Of a stretch of 64,000 nucleotides of DNA, positions 47,501 to 62,500 are shown one piece after another. How positions within the stretch are numbered: the first letter of the stretch is position 1; every line of letters starts with the position of its first letter. Origin of the DNA: Scatophagus argus (Eukaryota; Chordata; Actinopteri; Scatophagidae). The position numbers were made by a program, and so were the translations under genes. The notes beneath the pieces were generated by a model. That model saw only the letters and a list, made by a program, of their open reading frames with translations. It searched no databases and was not told where the DNA came from. The stretch lies in contig NC_058515.1 of the NCBI RefSeq assembly GCF_020382885.2, positions 8,167,223 through 8,231,222 on the forward strand, written 5' to 3'.

Positions 47501-50500
47501 AAGACGCCATCTGAGCCAGCAATGTCCTGGAGGGCTGACTGGGGAGAGGAGAAGGAGGAGGAGGAGGTCTCATATGTAGAGAAGGTTAGCTTCACTGGAC
47601 CTTTAGCTTTTCTCAGTAGAGAATTGACCTAAAACAAATTAGAATTACTAATCAGACTCGAGTCTTACGTCACGACTCTTACCGTCTGAATAATTTTTAT
47701 GAAAATTAAAAAAAAATGACAACTGTGACAAACACATCCTTAGATCTTTTGAAACACTACAAATAAGGCTGTTTCACCTTCATTACGTTGGGAAAAAATC
47801 CTGGCTTTTAAAAAAATAAAACATTTGCTGATTACAGTTTGTTTCCAGTGGCTGTGTACCTTTTCCACAGTGTAGCCTAGCACTGATTCACCGTTCACTG
47901 CTAAGAGTTTGTCCCCTGGTTTCATGCAGCCCTCCTGCATGGAGCAGATCGTGATTTTGATTAGAAATCAGTCGTATAATAAAGTCACTTAGCTGCAGTA
48001 TGTAATACATACTTTGCCCGTGTGTCCTTTCACTTCAGATATACTCTGAATCTCAACTCCACTCTCAGTGTTCCCCTCCTCAAAGGTGATGCCAAGTCCT
48101 CCGTCCTCCTGTTGGAGAGCAACAACAACACCAGGACATAAAAAACCTCAACAAGTGAAAAACTGAAAATATCAGTATGGCTGGAAAGTAAGACACCAAA
48201 AAGGTTAAAAAACAAGAAAAAAGAAAAAGAACTGAGTCTTCATGTCCCTTTGGAACAGCTCTACTTCCATGCATGTTGTTTGGTTTATTCATCTTTCTAT
48301 CTGACAATGCTCTGTCTCTTTTCTCTTTCCTGGCGACGTGTCAGACTTGACTGCTCCTGTGGGCTCTCCCTCTCCTTCTCCGTCATACCCCACTGACTTC
48401 TTTGTGCACAGCACCCTCATAATTACACCGCTTCCACCTTTCTCACTATTATTACTTTCGTTTCAGTCATTTCAAAAGAACAGGATTCTGTGTGTGCTTT
48501 GTGTATATGGGATGGTGGTGGTGGGGAGTCCAGTGTACCTCACCTTCAGCTTTACGTGATGCACGTATTTTGAAGTGTCACCATTAGCAGGAGTTGTTTC
48601 GAGCTGGGAGGAAACAGACAGCAGAATGAAGTAACTAACTATAACTTGTGTGCGTGTCGTGTCGACTCTGTGTTTGTGTGTCTGCACCGCTATTTGTGGT
48701 TTTTGGTTGTCTTGGAAGTTACACACAGGCATGGGAGGTTGGGAGCTCCAGGACCACACAGACTTTTAGGAGCCAAACATACATGAAAACCATTTGGGAA
48801 AATGATACAGGGTAAAAACTAAATATATGAGAGCAGAGTCAAGTACTAATAATGGTTTGAGTGTGTGTTTCATTGCTTCTTAAGCAGCTGGGACTTCACT
48901 GTCTTTACTGTGCGTGTGTGTGTGTGTGTGTGTGGTCATAGCCACCTCAGCATGGGGCTCCACTGCGTCGCCCTCGTGCTCCCTCACGGGTCCCACAGCC
49001 ATCTGCTTCAACGCCTCCGTGTTCCTGTTCCAAAGAGTCATAACTCACGTAAACAGTCGCTCCTCTGTTTTGTGACAGCAGAGCTGTGATTTACATGTGC
49101 TGATCACAGTCCCTCTCTTTCAGGGGGGTCAGGAAAGGGATGTGAGTTAAGTATAAGTTTAAGCAGTGTAGTCCTGGCAAAGGCTACTCAGAGGTCAAGA
49201 GTCATACGTGTCGGACTCTTTGTCCCACTTCTGTACCTTGTACAGTCATTTTTTGCAGTTACTTCAAAAGAATTGAACATTCGCAGTTTTGTTCTCACAG
49301 GATGTGCTTGCACCATTGGTCATCAATCAACTGCAACCTTAAAATGAAACTCCCAGTTACTTCAAACAAAGAAAGAACGAAATGTTTGTTTGTTTGTTTG
49401 TTTGTTTCTGGAGCTTTTTCACAGTCATCCACATTTAATTCTCTGTTTTTTTTTGGAGTGATGAGTTTTTCCTTTAAGGTTTTCAAATAGTTTACATATC
49501 ATTTACATAAAATTCACAATTTGTCTTCAAAGGTTTGACAGATCAATAATTTTAAGATAATAAATCCTGATGTTTTTTGACATGTGCAAGAAGGAGGAAC
49601 ATGTTAGTCTCCCCTGAATATGGTCGACAACACTTCACCTTCTCGTGAATCCTTCTGTTGAATAACAATAGCTCCCTCTGTTGAATTTTGAAAGGTATTA
49701 CAACACATTTGAATTATCTTGTGTCGGTTTTCATTACGGGCCTTGTCTGACAACGAAATGCAGTTCCTCTCACCGTGTAAACGTGTTCGCCGAAGATTTA
49801 ATATGATGATCACAGTGTTTTTATACCTGACAAAGATGATTTTGACTTTAGATGGAGAGCTCTTGATTATGGAGGATGCATTCTGGTGACTGTGGCCATA
49901 AAGGACTTGCCCGTTGATCTGAGAGGACGGAAAAATACGGGATTACCCACGCATATGAAAAATAACAAAAGTGATGCCAAATTAAGTAGAGAACCACAAT
50001 CAATACGCATCTTACCTCCAGCAGCTCATCCCCCACTACCATACGTCCGTCCCTGCCAGCCGCCCCATTGGGGTCTATTCCCACCACGAACACGCTCATG
50101 CGAGAGCGGTCCCTGTTCCCCGCCAGGCTGAGGCCCAGGCCCGTCTTGCCTTTCTCCAGCTCGATCATGTGTAGGACACCTGGGAGGCTGCCATAGCGCT
50201 GGATTACGTTCTCTGAAAGAAGCAGGTGAAAGTCATGGCAGACAGATGTAAGCTGACAATACTGCGGAATAGTGCCAGATCTGTCCTGAGCTTGGGCTTC
50301 CATATCGGTTCTTGTCATGTTGCGCTGAAAAGGGGCAGGTGTTTGGATTTGGTAGGATGCATGGTCACGGAAAGCAAATGCTAAGAATTTTAAATGTCAG
50401 GCTGCTGATTTTTTCTCTTTGTCTCAGTCTTGTCTCTATTGTTATCCCTCCTCTTCTCACTCTGATCTCCCTGTCTTTGTCCATCCACCTCTCCTGTCTC

Positions 50501-53500
50501 TGGTGTGTTAGATAGCCACCATTCAGACCAGTAGGCTCCTGTTGTTCTGGGCTCCCTGCCATTGTTGAACCATCAGTCCTGTACTAATCTCCACAACTCA
50601 CCTTCCTGGGCCTAACCTCATCAATCTTATCCCCGCAGGATGGGTGCGCACACACACACAAACACACACACACATATTCAGCACAGTCCCAGGAGTTTGG
50701 GAAGGTGGAAGTCTGTCCTTTATGCTGATTGCCTGAGCTGAATGTGACTGACTGTGACCCGTTGTCCTTGCAGTTGTCAGGTTATCCTAAATATGACATC
50801 TGCAGGGTGCTAATAGCTTAATTGGGACACTGAGTCCTTCAGATTTGGTGAGGGACGACAACCTCAAGCATGTGAATCGCTATCTTCTGTTGCAGACTCT
50901 GGGTGGATTTATGAACAGGCGGGACAAGCGTGGAACTGGGAGGACCTCTAGTGGCAGGTAGGAAATACAGCACAGTACAGAGTTTGATCGTCTTATTAAT
51001 TGATTCTATTGAAATGAAAATTTCAGGTATGTATAATGCAAGGATTTATTTATTGTCAGCAAGTTCAAAATTCAATATGCCAATGACATTTTACTGCTGC
51101 TCCTAGCAGAATCTACAATTGTGCCCTTTAGAAAAGAGAAACTGAACTCACTCCAGCTGTATCCAAACTCATCCTCGTCCTCCTCCTCGTTCTCCTCCTC
51201 TACCTCAGCAGGTCTGCCAGGAATCTCTGTCAGCGTGTCTGTATCAGTCTCTCCCACATGGGGCACCACTGGCAGGAGGAGGACAGCGCTGGTGGGAGAT
51301 GCCTTTGCTGCTTCACGCCTCGCCGGCTGTCACGCCACAGATGGGGTTTGAAAATAGTTTATTAGTGAAAGTTAGGAAGAGAAAGGTGAAGGTTTTATCT
51401 TTGTGTTTAAGTTGGAATCAACTTGATATCAGTGGTTATAGAGATAGGAAGACACATGAGAGCTGTCAATACAATCAACAGAAGCCATATGCTTGGTTTA
51501 CATGAACAGCTTCTTCTCTTTTCCCAGGACATGTTAGTTTTAAGAAATAAGTGCAGTTTCACATACACGCTAGGAGCTACTTAAGCTACAGCCTAAGGTT
51601 AAATGATGTTTACAGATGCTTTCATCGATGTTTAAAATCACGCTTGGCGAGTCAAAAATGCTACATTTGTTTACTAAGTTATTACAGATGTAATTACGTT
51701 ATTAAATTAGAATCAAATATTCGTCCATCAGACGTTCGTGCGTACGCTGAGTCGAGAACCAAAAGCAACATTTCACTTCAGCTGTTCTTTGTAAAAACAA
51801 AACCTGCCTTTGGTCGAACATTAAAGCGATTCTGTTCATTTCTGAGAGGAAGTGACAGAAACGAAAAGACGGAATAAAAAAAATCACAACATGTTCAGAT
51901 TTCACAAAAGTGCACTGAGGATTTCAGACAGATGGAGGAGATGTTAGGACATACACAAGTGTGTGCGTGTACAGCATGTTCAAAGATGTATTCAATACAT
52001 GAACTGCATCGCTTTCCATCAACATATCTGTACAAGCATACACAGAGAGTGGAAAGCACAACACAGAGACCCACAAACCTTAAACGGGGTAGGAGTGAAA
52101 GGGTTAGTTGGGGAGAGGCGGAGGAAAAGTCTACTGTGACTGTCACCCTCCTACAGAGAAGAGACAAAGGGCAACAACTTTAGAGGACAACACATTTCAC
52201 ACCCACGTCTACTGACAGACATATGCTAGTGTCACGTTCGCCTTCAGTTCAAGGCTGAAAGTTGAACGCATCTATTTGAATTACAGTATTTGTATTTGTG
52301 TATTTCAAACCTGGTCCATGTTGCAGTAAGCTACGCTTTGTGAAAGCTGACTGTGAGACAACAAGTAGAAAAACACTCATACAAGATGTCAGTGGAGGGT
52401 AATTGAAAGGCCGACCTTGTCCTTGCTGTCCCTCGTCGTTGCTGCAGTCCTCTCGTCACAGGAGTCTGTCATTGGTGACTGCTTTGTATAAGCCGGAGGA
52501 GAAGGTAAATCACTCACAAATGAGAAAGCAAGTCATAATATTCAGTTCAGTGCCCCAAGATAATAAATGATACAGTATCATATAAGATGGTCATCCCATA
52601 AATATGAATACATTTCCAAAAAGTTTTCTTAATGGCTAAACTCGGACTTGTGCACCATATGGCATATCGTGGAAAACCATCTGTTTCTAAATGCTACAAT
52701 TGAAGAAAAATCCACATTTCTTCAATAAAGGAGAACTTTTCTTCGGCTAACTTCATACTTGGCAAAATCATACTAAAAACTAAGACACATACACACACAG
52801 GCACACACACACACACATGCAACCATGCCAAAACATTGATGTGTTAAGTGAAAAAAAGCTCATCCAGAAGCACATTCCGATCCAAGCTTGACCATTTATC
52901 CCCAATGATCGAGCTTTAAAGGTTTTGCCAGAGAGTCTGGTATACTGACAAAAAAAAAAAAGATGATATTGTAGTTTATAGCTCTTCACATAACAGTGTT
53001 TGTGTTGAGTGCTCACTGACGTATCAAGCTGTCTTGTTTAAATTGGCAGCGATTCACTTGGGACAATGTTTGAGGCATAATTGAGAATAATTGGGCTTTC
53101 AAAGCCGGGGACAGGAGGAAAATAAAATGCACTCGAAGTAAAAGCCTCGGCTATGATTTTACTACTTTTTCAGTGTGACAGAGGGATATAGCCAAGCACA
53201 GGAGGAGAGATATAAATAAGGCAACACGCTAAGGGATGAAGGAAAAGTATAGATTCAAATTAGGCTTCCAACACGCATGTATACAGAAGGACAATGAGGA
53301 CAAAAAGTTTAGATTGTTTTTCATGTCTGACATGAGAGGTTTACCAAGAGGGACAATAAAAGTTGGCAATCTGGAACAATTTATACAAATTTTAATGCAA
53401 ATTCTTGACGCTGACTGAATCGCCCTGATGTGGTAAACCTGCATGAAAGCAGAAGCCAATTTATTTTTAAGTGTTAAATCACACACACGTGCAGGCTCTA

Positions 53501-56500
53501 TTTCATCATTTTCCACACGCGTCAGACAGTTAAGACAGACATCCATAGACGAGCAGGCAGAGACAGACACGGGGTAACTTTTCTAACCTGAGGGAGGGCA
53601 GGTGCTAAGCAGGGCTGATTAGTGCTGAAGAGGCTTGACCCACGGTGGCTATTTAGCTGCAGAAAGGGCAGGGGCGGCTTCTAAAAGCAACACACAGGAC
53701 CAACAAGCTGACAACACGATGAATATTTAAGTTGATGGCGGAGCCTTTCTGACAAAATTGAATTGGAGGCCTTGCAGAAGGAAAAAAAAAAGGGGAGTAC
53801 ATGGATGAAAAAAGCACCTCAGGTTTTATTTAAATGAATAACCATTAAAGCAAACAGCTTCCTGGAGGACAGCTGTTTCCTCTACACTTAAAAAAAAAGA
53901 AAATATCAGAGCAAAGCCCCTTTTTCAGAAATGTTTTAAATATAATGTTTCAAAGATTCCTCCAGGCTACCTTGAGATTATTCACCGCTTACAAGAGAAG
54001 GATTTGAAACTTGAAGGGAAACAGCAAGGATGTGCTATTATACTCTCTAGGTGGCTGCATTTAAAAATGACATTACTGACCTGCCTGCAGCACTTGGAGA
54101 TATCATTCAATCAGAATATTTCCCAAACTATTCTGTCCATTGTTATGAATTTTAGTGGAGCTGCAATTCAATATCAGTAACTTTATACAGCAGTAAATTG
54201 AAAAGAAGTCTTCTCCCTAAATGTTTACCTGTTCCACTTTGTTGAGTAGAAGCAGACTGGATTATATTTTGACAGCCGTGCAGCCACACAGCTACGGATG
54301 ATTTCATCATTTGGTTTTCTATTGTTTATTTGATGAGTTCCTTTATTAGATATAGCGGTGACATTTCAATAACCTCTATGGTTAAATTGCAATAAGAATC
54401 TAGTCTGGATGTGTATTGAATGTCAGCATAACACACCTTCAGCAGAGACGTTTTCTAAAATAATTACCAGTGACAAAATTGATATCACCATTTGCTGACC
54501 CCTTTTGATTGAAAACATCACTGTGGGTCATGTCATTATGCTATGATAGAAAACAGCATCGGATTTCTGGTTATTAAAATGAACCCCTCAGTTCTTTCTC
54601 TCCCAAAAGGAATCTCCAATTCCAGTTTGTCTTTATTTTGCACATTATGCATATGTCAAAGTCAAAGATGCAGTTAAGAAGACTCAGCAAACGGTGTGGG
54701 ACAGGAAGGAAGAGGAGTCAGGAGAGATAATGAAGCCAAGATTAAGTGTGATGGATAGCTGATGCAACAGACATGAGAGAGACAAAAGGGGAAAGACAGA
54801 TTACCTGACGCGTGTGATGTGGCATGCATGTGAAAGTGGTTGCGTGTTTCTCTACAGGTGATTTGGCCGGCCTATATATTGACTCAGGCTGGGAAAGCAG
54901 TGTGGAAGAACAAAGATGCAAGTTTGAGGAAACTCATAATGTGTTTAAAAATAAGGCGTGAACACTTACGGAGACATAAGGTATTAAACTCTTGATAGGA
55001 ATTGTTCGACATCGCTGGGATTTAGTTTGAATGCTGGTGAAGCTACAATCAGCAGACGGTAATCTTAACTCAGTGTAAAGACTTGAAACACGGAGAGCAG
55101 CTAGCTTAGTTAGCATTTATCCAAAAATGTCAAACTATTGCCTCAAGCATAACAAGTAAGTCCACCTTTGAGCCACTTAAGCTAATACAGCAGACCTGCT
55201 AGCAAATTTTCTATTTTTACACATATCCATGGCAACATTAGCATTAATTTGTCTCTGTCAGAAGGTAAGTCTAATTTTTAGCTTTCTTATTGGTCTTTGT
55301 AAGTTGCTAACTTTGCCTGTCTGCTGTTTGGTTTTGGGCTATCAGCATGCAGTAAATTTTTAGGGCTTTTTTGCTCAAAACATCTGTCTGCTATGGCCAG
55401 AAACAATGTTATGAGACAGAAAAGCTGCAAGATGCTATAAACCTCTGTAGATCTGAGTGTAGCTGCAGAGATGGGTAATATTACCCCCCCGTTATGAAAA
55501 TACTGAATTATTATCGTCTATTATACGTTGTTAGAGTCACCGCAGTTAAGCGTGGTTCTCGGTTAACGCAAACTCATTGTGTCTGTTCTTCCAGCATGTG
55601 CTGCATTACACTATAAGTGGCTATAAGGCATAATGAATAACCAGAATGTTAAGGAAAGCATGGGGGGGAATATCTCATAGATAACAATGCATGATGCGCG
55701 ACTGACTATGAGAGCTCTGACACTTGATACAAGCCAGTAGCAGCCCCAGCAGGAAACTGCTTAGTCAAACAGATACTACAGGGACTGTACATTTTAGATT
55801 TTGAAAGTGCCCTAAATGGCTTGTGCACCTACATTTAACTTTTACTTGAGCTGTAGAGAAAAAAAAAAGCTACAGAGTGAGGAAATTGTGACCTTTAGAT
55901 TATGAGATAGTTACTAGCGATTGGTTTGACACTAATAGGGACTTACCCTGGGCCTGTGGATAATACTCTGGACCAAGAAGGAGACAGGGTTGCCTGCCCT
56001 GCGTATGGCCTCAACTGCCTCCTCATGACTAGCATCTCTGAGGTCTACTCCATCCACCTGTCAGAGATATCAAGGGTAAGAGTCTGTCAAACATCCACAT
56101 TTTTTGAGGATTTCAAATGCTCTTCAGAATTCTTTTGGTTCTCTCAAATGGCTGCATCTTAATAAAATAACACTTAGATTATCAGTCTGAAATTGAGTCT
56201 CCCGATGGATTAAAATCTCACACAAAACCTCTAAATTATGTCAAAAGAAAACACTCAGTGTTATTCCTGAAACGTCTCTTCACCTCTACGATTCTGTCTC
56301 CAGTCTTCAGTGTCCCATTCTGTCCAGCAGGACTGTCTTCCAGGATGTGCTTGATAAAAATGCCCCTCATCACCTCTCCGTTACTCAGGCGGCTGCCCAT
56401 CCCTCGGCCCCCGACGATGCTGATACCCAGTGACTTGCCTGGCTCTCGGAAGAGCTCCACTCTGAGGAAGGGACCAGTGTCAGCATGCTGGATTTTGTGT

Positions 56501-59500
56501 TACTGATCTGATACCAATACTGATCTATTGTAACTTTTACTGCATGCTGGACAGAAAATTCGAGTTCTTTAAACCATGTCTATCAGTGGACATGCTCACA
56601 AAATGAGATCAGAAGCTTAGATACGGTATGTGCTCACTTCCTGGGTTGGTTCCAATTGCTGTAAGAGGCACTTTCCTCCCCTTCTCCATCTTCCCGCTCT
56701 GGGAGGTTCGGAATATCTCTGACAGATTTGATTGACATGATTGTCAGACGTTAATTACACCTCAAAGAACAAAAAAAAATATGATAAAACTGATACATTT
56801 TGTTAGCTAACATGACTAAAGGGAATCCTGTGGAACTTTTGGCCTTTAGTAGAGCGATGCAGCGTTTTTTTTCACAAGCGGGTCCTTGTTTTCTTTGTTT
56901 CATGCTATACTTCTGTTTGTCACCTGTAGGTGGTAACATACAAACAAGTCCTAGCAGTGCTGCTGCATAGATAGGGAATAAGAATAAGAGTGCTAGCTAG
57001 CAAACGTGAATGATAATGTTGCATGATTTAAAAAAATGGCTTTGCAGTTCTTTCAGTGGATGCAAATACAAGTTTGTTAGACATCACTGATATACATATG
57101 CATATTTGTTTTGATGACATACACTGAATGTAAACATACATAATTGGTTTGTTTAAAATGAATCTCAAAAGGCAACTTTGAAATGTACTTGTCAGTCAGT
57201 TTAATTGGATGACAAGAGTTGCTGTGGTGGAGTGCGAAGACGTACTTTGGAGCTGGAACTGAGACCGGAGCTGTTTCAGAGAAGACATCTTCTTTAGCCT
57301 GCTCTAAGCTGGCTTTGTACTCCTCCAGATACTCAGCTGGAACATACGTAATGCTGAACACACACACACACATAACCACAGACACACACACATGCGCACA
57401 AATGAGTGAGACATAGTAAACAAGTTGACATCCCCCATTTTTAGAAACTCCATTACCCACCTCAGTGGTAATTATGCTCCTGTTCACTGTGATCTCACGG
57501 GGTAATTTACCAAAAATAGAGAAGAGCTGGCATTAAAGGGATGAAAGCACAAAAACCTCTCTCATTCCATTAAAAAAAGAACTTTTAAATCTGCTTATTT
57601 AAACTGAGCAGCCTATTTTTTACTCCAGCAAGACTGCAGTGACAGTGAGCTGATTTTTTTTTTTTCTCAAACACATTCCCAAGCCCAGGGTGAGTTTTGA
57701 TGAATTCTTTATAGGGCCATCATATCTGACTGTTCAAAACAGATGTTTACCTTCAGAAATGTCTGAGCAAATCGAGTCTTCTGTCACCTACTGCGTGATG
57801 AACACACACAGTAGGTGACAGGGTGACACCCACTTAAAGTCCCATTTCCGAACAATTCAGAGGGAAGTAGTTTCTGAATGGCACTTTTACGCATTTGAGT
57901 TGATCCTCGACAGATGGGTTCATTTGGATTTTACATGTGACAGGCATGCGGACAGAGAATACCAGTGAATGAAACAGATGACTGAGTTCATTAAGGACAT
58001 CACAACATGCAGTGAAAGGAGGTGCTTAAATACCAGTGATTAATGTAAAAACAGTGAGTTAGAAAAGTGATTGGGGCAAAACAGCTGCGTAGTAAAATGT
58101 TAGTGAGAGAAAACGCGAGTATATTAAGTAATTGATGCAGTCAGTCAAGATTTATCCAGATATTGTTCTGTCTGTGCGTGTTAGAGTACATACACACACT
58201 ATTTTAAGTGCTGCTGTCCCAAGACAAACATATTTCAAATATATGTTGGTTAATGGAGTGTAGTCTCACAGCATAATTAAAACGTTCAGTCAATATATCT
58301 GGATGATAGTAAGAACAGCATCTTTACCAATTAAATCCCCCAGACTTTTATATTTTGTTGTTATCATTGTTTTGACATTTGACTAAACTGATTTGACTTT
58401 CTAATTCTGTGTCTGGATAAAGCTCTTAACCGAATGCAATGAAGCCCGACAGCAGATGGAGGGAACAAGAGGAAGGAAACCGAGGCGGCAGCTTCTTGCC
58501 GAAACACCGCCGGTGTGGAAGTTAGTCATACTCACACATAAAATGGGCACAGATCGTCCTCAGGTGCACAAGCAGATCTAGAATGTGAAGAGTTGGCTTT
58601 TATGCACCGAAGCTAACAAACCGCCAAGTTTAGTTCAGCGAGCAGAACTTGTGAAATATTATATCCAATTTTCTTGTGAAGTAATTCTCTCAAAGGGTGA
58701 GAGTAATGGTGACCACTTTAATGCAACATGTGATTTTTGCAGCAATAACAGTATTTGCTTTAGTTTACCGGTATTTTGCATTTAGAATCACTGAATATCA
58801 AGTATGATTGCAGTTCCTGCATTGATTTGGCTTTAGAGAAGCTTTCAAAGTTTAGTTAAGTTGCATCTTAAACATACCTCTTCACATTTTTTTTTTGAAT
58901 AAAATACTAAATATTAGATGCTTTAGAATGAATATTTGATACACACACACTAAGCAACCCTTAATATAACGGTCAGCTTTGCTTGATTCCATTTATACTA
59001 AAGAAATACTGAATATCTCACCACCTTTGATTTCTCTGAGTCAAAGAGTAATTTCACAGGACCATGATACTTGAAAACAAAATGATATCTGTATTACAGA
59101 GAACTGAATATAACCAAACTAAATATGGTTCAGACTCATCAAACAGTTTAGATATTTCCTTATTCAAATCACAATTTTGTCAACTTTGGACCACACTATG
59201 AATCATTTAGGCAACAATCCGGTAGAACTGAGCAACAGTCCACAACACAGAAGTATTTTGTATAAAACCTTGTATTAAACAATTTCACATGTCTACAACT
59301 GTTTCCTAATCAAAGTCTCTTACCCCAGGTCTGGTCCGATGAGTGAGTGTCTTCTGAGCATGGCTCGAGCCTGAGCGTTGGTCAGGTTTGCTGTGGGCTC
59401 CCCGTTGATGGCCAGGATGAGATCACCAACACCCAGACGTCCATCGCGGCTGATGGACCCACCGTGGATGATACTGCGGATCAGCATCCCCAAACCATCT

Positions 59501-62500
59501 TTGACGGCACTCACTGTCATCCCTTTTGAGGTAGATGAGAAAAAACTGTCACATACTAATTGGGATTTTGATCTGAATCAATAACAGATGCTCATATTTG
59601 AGGGCAGTCATTGATGACTTTAAACTGAGCTTCTCAAATGAAGATCAAAACATAACCTCAATGCTATTAAGACATATTTTCAGACTTACTCTTTTAGAAA
59701 TAAAAGGGTAGCCTAAATATAGTAGATCTATAGAGTTTCATTGAGTTCAGAATGTGGAATAATAAATTAATATATATATCTAAAACTTACAAACTCAGTT
59801 ATAGCACAGTGTTTGGGGATTCTTCTGCAAAGATCATAAAAATAAAATCAGTATGTTCTATTTAGGAGTGGAAAACATAGGAATGAAACCTTCAAACGGA
59901 ACAAAAAAGTAAAATGTGGTACTGTTATCGTTGAGGCACTGCGTATTCTAAACAGTGCCATCATAAGACCTATTTGTTTTAGATGCTGAAATTCCATATT
60001 CTCGGAGTCAGCTGCAATCCCATGGGCAGGTTTTGAAATGCAAATACCCTGTATCACAATGGAATTACCCTTTCAGACTTGAAAACAAAATCTTTTCTAT
60101 CTTTTTTGCTTCAAATGTGGCATTCAAAAAATGTGATACAAAAAAAGTAAAGGCCAACAAGCTTTTCAGTCCGGCAAACTCATTTACACTTCTGTGAAGG
60201 CTGAGGAGAAAATAATAAAAACGCTAATAAAAGAAAGTGAAGAAATTAACACAAACCAAGGCTGGAGTTGCCCTTGACAACTGTGATAGTCCTTTCAAAA
60301 TTGCTCCCTGAGGTCAATGGTTCCTTGTCCCCGTCTTCTCCTGATTCTTTTGCGCCAGCCTCCTCGTCCTTGAAAGTGATAATTCAATACAGTTATTCGT
60401 GACAGTAAATGAAAATGTAAGGCCAAGTTCAAAACAATGCAGGGGTCTCAAGAGATAAGGCAGGAGCAGCGAACGAGCTGTGGAAATGAATTCAAAACAG
60501 ATAAACTTAGCACTTTGTTTATTTCACATTCACGCAGGAGTCTCGCAGCTGACTGGACAGAGGTCAGAAATTTGCTTAAGAAATTTTATTTGGAAAAAGA
60601 TCAAAAATGGTTGTTTTGTAGCTGTTAAAATGTACCTTGACATACAGTATCCGTGATGTTCACTGTCTGCCAATCCCTAATGCTCATTCATTGCTCATTT
60701 TGGCCTTTCAAGCCTTACAAACTAAATCTATGGTTTGCTTCAAATGTGCAGCTTTTATTACCTTCAACAAAATCTCGATGTCTCCAATATCTCCAAAAGA
60801 CATGGGTGGCTCCTTATGATAGGGAAGAGACTCCACAGGTTCATCCAGAACATTAGATCTGGTTCCCAATTCAGCAAACGGGCTGTATGAGTATGAGCAC
60901 TCTGCTGGTTCCTTGTTGGTCGATTGCCTTGCCAGGTACTGATCAGAACTACTCGGGAAGGCGTTAAAATCCGGGACATGACCTCTCAAACTCGGAGCAG
61001 TGAAAGAGTCAGTCTTCTCTGGAGAGAACGCTTGAGTGTTGTCTGCGAGGCCGGACGATGCTGCAAAGTGAGGACGCTCGTCCAACAAGTCCAGGCGAGC
61101 TGTCAGCTAGGATAAAACAAAACACAGCAGCTGAATGAACGTTCCACTATGTTAGCTAGACAATTGCCCAACAGGGGGAATTCGTCTTGCTCAGTCACCA
61201 TCCTGCCCTCCTTGTAATGAGGCATAGAAAAGCCATCAGTGGCCGATAGAGGAAAGCAGGAATTACTGGTGGTTGTGAACTTGCTATGCCCAAAATGTCT
61301 TTTTATTTTAACAGCATTTAAACCTTGCTAGAAACAGACTGAATACTTGTGATGAATCACAGCAAGCACTTGCCTTTGGGAGCCAGAACAGAAGGATAAA
61401 TCTTTAGAAAAAAAAAGTACAAGTGGAGCTGAAGAAGCAGACATAAGGATTAGTCAATGACATCATTTAATAATGTCATGATGAACTGGGCTGTGCAATA
61501 GCAGTGTTGTCAGGCATCTATACAAAGGATTCATTCCTCCTATATTTTAAGCCATAAAGTCAGGAATCTTTATGAAATGTATGACTATATAAAGGAAGCA
61601 CAAATATCTTCAGGCAGAATTGGACAGTTTTTAAAAAGAACTCCTTCAGCATCTCTAAAAATGTATTTCACATGACATTAATTAATTATCATAACAGCAA
61701 GAAAATTCTCAAAATACTAAAGGAATACCCAAATAAAACTTAAGTTGCCATTGAAAGAAACTCTGAACAATCAAAACACTCTCATAGCAACAAAAGATGC
61801 TGTTGGTCTGTTGAATTTATCTAATCAGTTAGATTATTTTAAAAGGGCATCTCCTAATTGTAGACACAAGACTAGCCTTTAAAAGATTTCTAATATATAG
61901 CTCTATGGTGATGAGCAGTACAACCAACGAATGTACAAATGGTCATCTTTCTTAAAAGCTACAGCAGCTGACATTAATATTCTTGTTTCATAAACAGGTG
62001 TGGGAATAAAAACATCCATATTCCTCAAAAAAGTGTCAACGTATATTCTGTCAGCAAGTCTGGAAACAAGTTTCCACCATTTACTGTCGCAACAGACTTG
62101 TTGTCTCTCTCAAGAGCTGTTCAGGTGTTCATCATCACGAGAACACTGAGCTGTCAAGCCTTATCCAAACATTTGAAATATGTTTGCATGAAATCCTTCA
62201 CTGGCATAAAATCCCCTACGTCGTCCTGGCCCATGTCTGTCCCTCTAGGCTGCGCTATTACGACATACATTTCTTAGGAAGGCCCCACAATTAAGGTCAG
62301 CTATGACCTTGGGGAAACTGTAAGCATACAAATACCCCTAAGAAAGCAGTTTATGTGCCTCTTGATCTCTTTGTTTATTTTCCTGTAATTTAATATCCAT
62401 TTGGGATAATATCCATGTTGCTGTTCTTGAGGGACAGAGAGGGACAAAAGCAGCCGCTACAACCCTCACACAACAACAAAGTCAGTTACCGCCTCAACAA

